A DNA stretch of 9,065 nt from Bacteroidales bacterium. GTDB lineage: Bacteria; Bacteroidota; Bacteroidia; Bacteroidales; UBA1402. The translations under genes and the position numbers were made by a program. Of the stretch, positions 1 to 5,612 are shown one piece after another (positions within the stretch are counted from its first letter, which is position 1; every line of letters begins with the position of its first letter). The DNA is taken from the NCBI GenBank assembly GCA_012511135.1, contig JAAZGQ010000121.1, positions 1-9,065 of the forward strand. The letters are read 5' to 3'. The notes beneath the pieces were generated by a model. It saw nothing but the letters and a program-made list of their open reading frames with translations, ran no database searches and had not been told where the DNA came from.

Positions 1-281
1 AAATTGAATTATACCTTGCCGAAAAGTATTATCCGCTTCGCATAAAAAGAAGCAAAGAAGAAGCTTATCGCAAAGCGGCTAAACTGGTTAACGATGCAGT
101 GACTGAATATCGGAATAAATTTGGCATAAAGGGATCAGACCTGGATATCAAAGATATCCTTGCCATGGTGGCCTGTCATTTTGCTTTCGAAAAACTGGAA
201 TTTGAAAAGTCCTCAGACCAAAACATCCTTATGGAAAGTATTTCCAAACTGGATACAGAATTGGAAGAGATCTTTAAATAA
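1..281 (+). CDS. zapA: Cell division protein ZapA (5'-truncated by window edge)
   Basis: ZapA binds FtsZ in the cytoplasm and promotes bundling of protofilaments in the division ring. The reading frame is open from the first complete codon at position 3 to the TAA at 279-281, giving 92 visible residues. ZapA proteins are usually about 95-110 residues, so only a few N-terminal residues are missing. The visible part has the family pattern: a short N-terminal beta segment ending in YYPLRIKRSKEEAYRKAAK, a linker, then a long alpha-helical C-terminal half starting near DILAMVACHFAFEKLE that would form the dimerising coiled coil. A GTG at 99 could be read as a start, but it lies in the middle of the conserved N-terminal domain and is not the true start. 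The gene is followed by a hairpin and then rny on the same strand. The family call is firm; its small size makes the exact orthologue slightly less certain. Confidence 0.85.
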   Translation, partial: IELYLAEKYYPLRIKRSKEEAYRKAAKLVNDAVTEYRNKFGIKGSDLDIKDILAMVACHFAFEKLEFEKSSDQNILMESISKLDTELEEIFK

Positions 282-304
282 TTTCACTTAAACGACAAAT
301 TTCC

Positions 305-350
305 GCACTACAGTTATCAGGATTACACACCTGGTATTGTAGTGTTTTTT
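305..350 (+). terminator. Long stem-loop plus U-tract between zapA and rny (terminator or rny leader attenuator)
   Basis: The segment 306-312 (CACTACA) pairs perfectly with 338-344 (TGTAGTG). The pairing continues inward with CAGG at 318-321 against CCTG at 330-333, joined by A-U and G-U pairs and a single bulged base at 314. The result is a stem of about 16 bp with an 8-nt loop (322-329), followed at once by six T residues (345-350). This is the form of an intrinsic terminator. The U-tract ends only 22 nt before the rny start codon, so the hairpin either ends zapA transcription or acts as an attenuator in the rny leader. I see no clear promoter between it and rny. Confidence 0.7.
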
Positions 351-372
351 ATTATACCTAACACAACTATCT

Positions 373-1911
373 ATGGACATAATGCATATAATTTATTTAG
401 TATTGGCTTTGTCACTGGGCATCTTCCTGGGATGGCTGATTTTTCGGCATATTCTGAATGGGAAGTACCTCTACAAGATCAAAAAGGCCGAGCTGGAAGC
501 AGAAGCTATCCGTAAGAACAAAATGCAGGAAATTAAAGATAAATTTTTTGCAATGAAAGCCGATCTGGAAAGGCAGATCACGCAAAGGAGCAACAAAGTT
601 CAATCTTACGAAAACAAAGTCAAGCAAAGAGAAATGCAGTTGAATCAAAAACAGGATGAACTGCAACGTAAAAAAAATGAACTTGAAATCATTCGTGAAA
701 ACCTGGAAGCTCAACTGGAAATAATCGACCGAAAAAAACAGGAGCTGGACAAGCAACATCGCAAAGAAGTCGAACGTCTCGAAGCCTTATCGGGTTTATC
801 TGCCGAAGAGGCAAAAGAAAGACTGGTGGAATCCCTGAAAGAAGAAGCCAAAACGGATGCCGCTTCGTACATAAACGAAATTATGGACGAAGCCAAAATG
901 ACTGCCAACAAAGAAGCCAAACGTATTGTGGTTCAATCCATACAACGCGTGGCTACAGAAACAGCCATCGAAAATGCGATCAGTGTATTTCATATCGATT
1001 CTGATGAAATCAAAGGCCGGATCATAGGTAGGGAAGGTCGTAACATACGAGCATTGGAAGCAGCTACAGGCGTAGAAATAATTGTAGACGATACTCCCGA
1101 AGCCATCGTTCTTTCGGCTTTCGACCCGGTCAGAAGAGAAATTGCCCGTCTCGCATTGCATCAATTAGTTTCCGATGGCCGCATACACCCGGCACGCATC
1201 GAAGAAGTCGTAGCTAAAGTACGCAAACAAATTGAGGAAGAGATCATTGAAACAGGTAAACGTACCACTATTGACCTGGGTGTTCACGGCTTACATCCGG
1301 AATTAGTCAGAATGATAGGCCGCATGAAGTATCGTTCTTCGTACGGACAGAATCTGCTGCAGCATGCCAGGGAAACCGCCAATCTCTGTGCCGTCATGGC
1401 CTCAGAACTTGGACTGAATCCCAAAAAGGCACGCAGGGCAGGCTTACTTCACGATATTGGAAAAGTACCCGATGATGAACCGGAATTGCCGCATGCACTT
1501 CTTGGCATGAAACTTGCAGAGAAATTCAAAGAAAAACCCGATATTTGCAACGCCATAGGGGCACATCACGACGAAATTGAAATGCAAACCCTGCTGGCTC
1601 CCATTGTTCAGGTCTGTGATGCCATATCTGGAGCAAGACCGGGAGCAAGGCGCGAAATCGTAGAAGCCTATATTAAAAGGCTTAACGATCTTGAACAACT
1701 GGCACTATCCTACCCCGGAGTTATCAAAACTTATGCCATTCAGGCAGGGCGGGAACTCAGGGTTATAGTAGGTGCCGAAAAAGTGGACGACAAGAATACC
1801 GAACAGCTTTCTGCAGAGATAGCAAAACGTATTCAGGATGAAATGACATACCCCGGTCAGGTAAAAATTACGGTCATCCGGGAAACCAGAGCCGTAAGTT
1901 ATGCAAAATAA
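373..1911 (+). CDS. rny: Ribonuclease Y (membrane-anchored endoribonuclease)
   Basis: RNase Y is an endonuclease that starts mRNA decay and processes structured RNAs at the inner face of the membrane. The 512-residue product has the full family layout and near-typical length (about 510-520). A transmembrane helix spans about residues 5-25 (IIYLVLALSLGIFLGWLIF). A long charged coiled coil covers about 30-190. A KH RNA-binding domain has its GxxG loop at 219-222 (in GRIIGREGRNIR). An HD phosphohydrolase domain has the metal-binding pair H360-D361 in LLHDIGK, with the further motif GAHHDE downstream. The C-terminal domain runs through the last 80 or so residues. ATG at 373 and ATG at 382 are both possible starts; no Shine-Dalgarno sequence separates them, as is common in Bacteroidota. 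The gene lies downstream of zapA and a leader hairpin, and its stop codon is 2 nt from the 5' end of ssrA. All catalytic motifs are intact. Confidence 0.97.
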   Translation: MDIMHIIYLVLALSLGIFLGWLIFRHILNGKYLYKIKKAELEAEAIRKNKMQEIKDKFFAMKADLERQITQRSNKVQSYENKVKQREMQLNQKQDELQRKKNELEIIRENLEAQLEIIDRKKQELDKQHRKEVERLEALSGLSAEEAKERLVESLKEEAKTDAASYINEIMDEAKMTANKEAKRIVVQSIQRVATETAIENAISVFHIDSDEIKGRIIGREGRNIRALEAATGVEIIVDDTPEAIVLSAFDPVRREIARLALHQLVSDGRIHPARIEEVVAKVRKQIEEEIIETGKRTTIDLGVHGLHPELVRMIGRMKYRSSYGQNLLQHARETANLCAVMASELGLNPKKARRAGLLHDIGKVPDDEPELPHALLGMKLAEKFKEKPDICNAIGAHHDEIEMQTLLAPIVQVCDAISGARPGARREIVEAYIKRLNDLEQLALSYPGVIKTYAIQAGRELRVIVGAEKVDDKNTEQLSAEIAKRIQDEMTYPGQVKITVIRETRAVSYAK

Positions 1912-1913
1912 AA

Positions 1914-2312
1914 GGGGCCGATTGGTTTTGACAGCGGTCAAGACAGGTAGGTAAGCACGCAGTGCTACGGTAATATGCACTTTAATATCCTTACCAAAAC
2001 AACAACTGGCGAAAACAATTACGCGCTCGCAGCTTAATCGAAGTATAGTAGATCTGAGCTTTATTTCTGCCACAGTGGCAGGAACGAGACATCACCCCGG
2101 TGCTGTGGTTCCGAAGCGGCCGGACATGGTGGTGCAGCAATATCGGAAATAGGCAAAGACAGGCTCCGTATTTTTGCCGAAATTTAAGGAGATAAGCTTT
2201 GAGTAGATAGCTTCGGTTTTGCTCAGGGCCGAAAAACAAAGCGAAGATAAGCGTGTAGAAAGCCTATTGGTTTTCCGTTTGGACGAGGGTTCGATACCCT
2301 CCGGCTCCACCA
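1914..2312 (+). ncRNA. ssrA: Transfer-messenger RNA (tmRNA)
   Basis: tmRNA rescues ribosomes stalled on broken mRNA and adds a degradation tag. The ends are well defined. The 5' GGGGCCG (1914-1920) pairs with CGGCTCC (2302-2308) as a 7-bp acceptor stem with one G-U pair. It is followed by discriminator A2309 and an encoded CCA (2310-2312). The T-arm is GAGGG-TTCGATA-CCCTC (2285-2301). The 5' side continues with the typical GGTTTTGACAG stretch of the D-like region. The tag reading frame at 2008-2037 encodes GENNYALAA and a stop. The length of 399 nt suits a one-piece Bacteroidota tmRNA. It starts 2 nt after the rny stop, so any promoter of its own must lie inside rny. The nearest -7-like sequence, TAAGTTAT at 1895-1902, is a poor match, so processing from an rny transcript is plausible. 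Reading frames predicted within this RNA are not genes. Confidence 0.97.
2008..2037 (+). other. tmRNA proteolysis-tag reading frame (GENNYALAA-stop)
   Basis: The codons GGC GAA AAC AAT TAC GCG CTC GCA GCT TAA follow the resume point and encode GENNYALAA. The terminal ALAA is the signal recognised by ClpXP-type proteases, and the NYALAA form is what Bacteroidales tags look like. The resume codon is taken as GGC at 2008, preceded by an A-rich segment (AAAACAACAACT). Its exact position is inferred by analogy with known tags. Confidence 0.9.
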
Positions 2313-2358
2313 AAACATCCGTCAGACTGCAAGAGACAGTCTGGCGGTTGTTTTTTTT
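2313..2358 (+). terminator. Rho-independent terminator of ssrA
   Basis: The segment 2319-2329 (CCGTCAGACTG) pairs with 2337-2347 (CAGTCTGGCGG) over 11 bp with one wobble pair, enclosing a 7-nt loop (2330-2336). A T-rich run with eight consecutive T residues (2351-2358) follows. Flanking A-rich and T-rich bases (2313-2317 with 2349-2353) can lengthen the stem past one mismatch. It begins right after the CCA end of tmRNA. On the opposite strand the hairpin is followed by a short T-rich stretch, so it might also stop leftward transcripts, but more weakly. The remaining bases up to 2401 show nothing recognisable. Confidence 0.93.
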
Positions 2359-2401
2359 AATTCAATAATGGCTGCCGCGTCAAAACATGGCTTAACAATA
2401 C

Positions 2402-3211
2402 TCATGGAATGTAAAGCTTTACCGGATTGGACTGATCAGCTGTTTTAACAAGATACAAGCCCCGTGGCAAGGCAATACTTACAGTTCCCTGAACAAGATT
2501 TTTGTAAACTATTCGCCCAAGCATGTCGTATATAACCAAGCTCTGCATCTGAGTTAATTGCAGGCCAAGCATCCCCTGAGCAGTCCAGATCAAAGGAGAA
2601 CAATCCCTTGCCTGATTCAGGTCGGCAGCAACACTCTCGAATAAAACATCATCCACAAACAAGCCAATTGTATCGGTTAAACAAAGCGAAAACAACAATT
2701 GCACCCCGGCATCTTTCTTAAGTTCAAATTCATACACTTTCTTTTTCCATTCCTGTTGATTATTCAAGGTATCGTAGTCTGAATAAGCAGCATAAGAACT
2801 TCCGTTGTAAAAGCTGTTGCGGATACAGCCACTCCCTTTTGCATAATAACTGAGTTTGTAAAAACCAGTGTTTAACTCAAGAGGAGCTGAACTAAAACGT
2901 ACATGGGTTTTTTGAGTACGAACCAAACGGCAGGAAGATACACCGGAATGCGCCTCAGTACTTTGATAAACTGATGTCTCCGGGATACTACTGGCAGAAC
3001 CGAACCAATGGGCAGGTAAATTATTCTCCCAAACTTCAAAACCCGTGTTCATCAACAAATTGTTTGAATCAGAAACATAATCCTCTGACGATTTGACTTT
3101 TACCGATAATAAAACAAGGCAGAAGCAAAGCGCTACCGGTAAAAAGCGGCTCCTTTTTTGCCCTAAAAAGATAGATAAACTCATAACAGTATAAATTTTT
3201 AAATTAAACAT
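2402..3211 (-). CDS. Small secreted protein with carbohydrate-binding-like domain and type IX secretion C-terminal signal
   Basis: I cannot assign a specific function. The 269-residue product has a basic stretch (KRSR, 19-22) and a hydrophobic segment at about 23-36 (FLPVALCFCLVLLSV), which read as a signal peptide. Residues about 50-195 open with NTGFEVWENNLPAHW and end near GLFVDDVLFE. This pattern is typical of jelly-roll beta-sandwich domains of the CBM4/9-like type in surface proteins. The last 60 or so residues (SLVIYDMLGRIVYKNL, then LPRGLYLVKTADQSNPVKLYIP at the very end) match the Por/type IX C-terminal sorting domain. The protein is therefore probably exported by Sec, moved across the outer membrane by the type IX system, and anchored or released at the surface. 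There is no catalytic domain. An internal ATG at residue 10 is a possible alternative start; the promoter-like element 30 nt upstream fits the first ATG. It follows obg in the same direction after 95 AT-rich bases, and converges on ssrA. Confidence 0.8.
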   Translation of the reverse strand: MFNLKIYTVMSLSIFLGQKRSRFLPVALCFCLVLLSVKVKSSEDYVSDSNNLLMNTGFEVWENNLPAHWFGSASSIPETSVYQSTEAHSGVSSCRLVRTQKTHVRFSSAPLELNTGFYKLSYYAKGSGCIRNSFYNGSSYAAYSDYDTLNNQQEWKKKVYEFELKKDAGVQLLFSLCLTDTIGLFVDDVLFESVAADLNQARDCSPLIWTAQGMLGLQLTQMQSLVIYDMLGRIVYKNLVQGTVSIALPRGLYLVKTADQSNPVKLYIP

Positions 3212-3240
3212 AACACCAGAATTATCTGATTAAATTCGGG

Positions 3241-3248
3241 CAAATATA
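3241..3248 (-). promoter_or_regulatory. Bacteroidota -7 promoter element for the secreted-protein gene
   Basis: Read on the minus strand this is TATATTTG, an exact match to the Bacteroidota -7 consensus TAnnTTTG. It ends 29 nt before the ATG at 3211, giving a leader of roughly 20-25 nt. No good -33 TTTG is visible at the expected distance upstream. The surrounding 3212-3306 region is very AT-rich and shows no intrinsic terminator after obg, so read-through from the upstream operon is also possible. Confidence 0.55.
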
Positions 3249-3306
3249 CTGTTTAATTTTTATTTATATACCGTTTCGTTTATTTTTTCGTAATATATTA
3301 TTAATA

Positions 3307-4308
3307 CTATTCAAATAAATCCTGATTCAGTGCAGACCAAAGGAGATCCTTTAATTCGGTCAAGCCTGTCTGACTGACAGAAGATATCAAGACTGAGGGA
3401 ATTTGAGGCAGTTCTTTAACGATAGCAGTTGCCAGCTCCGCGTCAAGCATATCCGCTTTAGTAATGGCGAGAACTCTGGCTTTATCGAGCAATTCGGGGT
3501 TGTATTGCCCCAGTTCGTTTATTAAGATATTGTATTCTTCGATAATATTTGTACTGTCACAGGGAATCATAAACAAAAGCACTGAATTCCTTTCGATGTG
3601 GCGGAGAAAGCGCAGACCAATTCCCTTTCCTTCGGAAGCTCCTTCAATAATCCCCGGAATATCAGCCATTACAAAGGATAAACCATCACGATAGGACACT
3701 ATGCCCAAATTGGGCTCAAGTGTAGTAAAGGGATAGTCTGCAATTTTGGGTTTGGCGGCCGATACTACCGAGAGCAAAGTTGATTTGCCGGCATTAGGAA
3801 AACCAACCAAACCCACATCGGCCAATAATTTCAGTTCCAGGACAACGCTGCGTTCTTCCATTGCTTCCCCGGGCTGTGCAAATCGAGGAGCCTGATTGAC
3901 TGCTGTTCTAAAATTCCAGTTACCCAAGCCTCCACGGCCTCCTTTCAAAAGTATGGCTTCCTGCCCGTCTTCGTTTATTTCACAAAGAAATTCTCTGGTG
4001 TCGGCATCGTAAGCAACTGTCCCCAGAGGCACATCAATAATTTTATCCTCGCCCGAACGTCCTGTACTTCTTGAGCCGGTGCCGGAATGCCCATGTTCGG
4101 CAAAAACGTGTCTTTGATAACGCAAATGGATCAGGGTCCAGTAATTTCGGTTTCCACGCAAGATAACATGCCCGCCCCGGCCTCCGTCTCCTCCGTCCGG
4201 TCCACCTTTTGCGATGTATTTTTCCCGGTGGAAATGAGTTGATCCTGAGCCGCCATTACCGGAACGGCAATAGATTTTTACGTAATCGACGAAATTACTT
4301 TCTGCCAT
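3307..4308 (-). CDS. obgE: Obg-family GTPase
   Basis: Obg is an essential GTPase that binds the large ribosomal subunit late in assembly and is linked to stress and (p)ppGpp signalling. The frame is open from an ATG at 4338, but the conserved N-terminus is MAESNFVDYVKIYCRSGNGG, so I place the start at 4308. That leaves 8 nt after the adk stop instead of an overlap, and gives 333 residues. The glycine-rich Obg fold covers about residues 1-158 (GGPDGGDGGRGG; GGRGGLGNWNF). The G domain follows with G1 GFPNAGKS (169-176), a TT switch near 195-196, DIPG (216-219), TKAD (283-286) and a G5-like SSVS (309-312). The protein ends soon after the G domain, so it lacks the C-terminal OCT or extended acidic tail of some homologues. 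It is the last gene of the hpt-adk-obg group; the stop is TAG. Confidence 0.96.
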   Translation of the reverse strand: MAESNFVDYVKIYCRSGNGGSGSTHFHREKYIAKGGPDGGDGGRGGHVILRGNRNYWTLIHLRYQRHVFAEHGHSGTGSRSTGRSGEDKIIDVPLGTVAYDADTREFLCEINEDGQEAILLKGGRGGLGNWNFRTAVNQAPRFAQPGEAMEERSVVLELKLLADVGLVGFPNAGKSTLLSVVSAAKPKIADYPFTTLEPNLGIVSYRDGLSFVMADIPGIIEGASEGKGIGLRFLRHIERNSVLLFMIPCDSTNIIEEYNILINELGQYNPELLDKARVLAITKADMLDAELATAIVKELPQIPSVLISSVSQTGLTELKDLLWSALNQDLFE

Positions 4309-4316
4309 TAGTTCAT

Positions 4317-4889
4317 TTATTTGTAATTTGAAATGCAACGGCTTATTTCAGCAAAGGTACCCTCTACGGTTCCAGTTCCCGGGATCGGCTGATATAAACC
4401 TTTGTTTTTATAATATTCAATGACGGGAGCCGTAATTTCGTGATACACCTCTATGCGTTTCATTATGGTTTCGGGATTATCATCAGATCGACCGGAGGTT
4501 TTGCTTCGAAACAACATCCTCTGCTGCAGCACTTCGTCTGTCACCTGTAAATCCAGTAACATAGCGATACTTTTCTTTCTGCTGCCTAATATTTCTTCCA
4601 GAGCCTCAGCCTGAGCAATGGTTCTGGGAAATCCGTCAAATATTACTCCGTTCTTGTCTTTTAAACTATCGATGGTTTTTGATAAAATGTTTATAATCCA
4701 TTTGTCAGGGACTAAATTGCCCTGGGAAATGTAAGATTGAACGACTTTACCCAATTCTGTTCCAGCGGTCATTTCGGCACGCAAAAGATCTCCGGTGGAA
4801 AGATGTTCCAAACCAAATTTTTCGGCAATTAACGCACTTTGAGTCCCTTTACCTGAACCAGGGCCTCCAAAAATAACAATATTCAACAT
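4317..4889 (-). CDS. adk: Adenylate kinase
   Basis: This enzyme interconverts ATP plus AMP with two ADP and keeps the adenylate pool balanced in the cytoplasm. The 190-residue product carries the P-loop GGPGSGKGT (8-16), the AMP-binding STGDLLR (31-37) and DGFPRT (85-90). It also has the arginine-bearing GRSDDN (133-138) with KRI shortly after. The lid is the short type with no zinc-binding cysteine cluster, which explains the length of 190 against about 215 for long forms. It starts with ATG 49 nt after the hpt stop, and its stop lies 8 nt before the obg start. No promoter is visible in the hpt-adk gap, so transcription from the hpt promoter is likely. Confidence 0.97.
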   Translation of the reverse strand: MLNIVIFGGPGSGKGTQSALIAEKFGLEHLSTGDLLRAEMTAGTELGKVVQSYISQGNLVPDKWIINILSKTIDSLKDKNGVIFDGFPRTIAQAEALEEILGSRKKSIAMLLDLQVTDEVLQQRMLFRSKTSGRSDDNPETIMKRIEVYHEITAPVIEYYKNKGLYQPIPGTGTVEGTFAEISRCISNYK

Positions 4890-4938
4890 GTCCTTTAAAA
4901 ATTTTATCCTCTATATAATGCCCAAATCCTCGACAGAT

Positions 4939-5475
4939 TCAGGACTTTAATTCATAAATAGCTTCCAGATTTCGTCCGTAACCTCCATAATCCAATCCAT
5001 AACCTACTAAAAAAACATTTGGCAAACTGAAGCCTACATAATCCAGCTCTAGTTCAGAATTCAAGGCCTCAGGTTTTAAAGCGCAAGTGGCCACATGCAA
5101 CTCTGCCGGTTTCTTTGCCTTTATTTCATCTAGCAGTCTGCTCATAGTTAAACCACTGTCCACTATATCTTCGAGAATTACTATGCAACGATCACGCAGT
5201 GATTCTTTGAGGCCTATCAGTTTATTGAGCCTTCCGCTGCTTTGAGTACCACAATAGGAGGCGTATTTCACAAAACTTATTTCGCAGGGAATGTTGATTT
5301 GTTTCAATAAGTCGGCTGCAAACATAAAGGCCCCGTTGAGCATAACCAAAAACAAGGGATTTTTTCCGGCCATATCCCTGTTTATCTGCTGAGCCAATTC
5401 GGAAACCCTTGCCCGGATCTGTTCGGCAGAAATAAGCATTGTAAAGCTCCGGTCTTTTACCTGAACTGTTTTCAT
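4939..5475 (-). CDS. hpt: Hypoxanthine phosphoribosyltransferase
   Basis: This purine-salvage enzyme joins hypoxanthine (and often guanine) to PRPP to make IMP (or GMP). The 178-residue length is normal for bacterial HPRT. The PRPP-binding loop is at about 98-110 (IVILEDIVDSGLT), with the two acidic residues ED followed by DSGLT. The N-terminal substrate loop is at about 44-50 (VMLNGAF), and the flexible loop region includes VKYASYCGTQSSG (69-81). The C-terminal LVGYGLDYGGYGRNL contains the purine-binding region with its conserved aspartate. The gene heads a leftward group with adk and obg, so purine salvage and adenylate balance are made together. A second reading frame over 5222-5482 on the same strand is an overlap shadow. 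Whether it prefers hypoxanthine or guanine cannot be read from the sequence. Confidence 0.95.
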   Translation of the reverse strand: MKTVQVKDRSFTMLISAEQIRARVSELAQQINRDMAGKNPLFLVMLNGAFMFAADLLKQINIPCEISFVKYASYCGTQSSGRLNKLIGLKESLRDRCIVILEDIVDSGLTMSRLLDEIKAKKPAELHVATCALKPEALNSELELDYVGFSLPNVFLVGYGLDYGGYGRNLEAIYELKS

Positions 5476-5503
5476 GAATCACAGAATATGCTCAAAGAAG
5501 TTA

Positions 5504-5533
5504 CGAAGATACAAAAAAATGACAGCCCTGAAA
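5504..5533 (-). promoter_or_regulatory. Candidate promoter of hpt-adk-obg
   Basis: On the minus strand, TATCTTCG at 5511-5504 matches five of the six fixed positions of the Bacteroidota -7 element TAnnTTTG. TTTC at 5533-5530 lies 18 nt upstream as a possible -33 element (consensus TTTG). Transcription would start near 5497-5499, leaving a leader of about 20-25 nt before the hpt ATG. This is inferred from consensus only. Confidence 0.45.
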
Positions 5534-5560
5534 TTGCTCGGGAAATATTTTTTACATTTG
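5534..5560 (+). promoter_or_regulatory. Candidate promoter of nnr
   Basis: TACATTTG at 5553-5560 is an exact match to the Bacteroidota -7 element. TTG at 5534-5536 could be the -33 element, though the 16-nt gap is shorter than usual. The predicted leader is about 45 nt. Its -33 candidate touches that of the divergent hpt promoter, so the two polymerases would compete for the same short stretch if both assignments hold. Confidence 0.5.
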
Positions 5561-5612
5561 TATTATATCTGCACATATTTTAGAATTTAAAATCAGATTA
5601 TAGCACTAAAAA

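Noticed and set aside
99..281. A 60-residue reading frame with a GTG start as a separate small gene
   Set aside because: The same frame is open back to the window start and encodes the conserved ZapA N-terminal region, so GTG at 99 is an internal valine codon.
412..1698. Several antisense reading frames within rny
   Set aside because: The sense frame encodes an intact RNase Y; the antisense products are phenylalanine- and serine-rich shadows of the sense codons with no domain features.
1895..1902. TAAGTTAT as the ssrA promoter -7 element
   Set aside because: It matches only four of six fixed positions of TAnnTTTG and has no -33 partner, so it is not listed as a feature.
1705..2313. Minus-strand reading frames over the end of rny and the tmRNA
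   Set aside because: They lie antisense to a well-defined rny end and to a structured RNA, have no recognisable protein pattern, and arise by chance from the RNA gene.
3464..3694. Plus-strand 76-residue frame inside obg
   Set aside because: It is a shadow of the conserved GTPase domain on the other strand and shows no start signal or family pattern.
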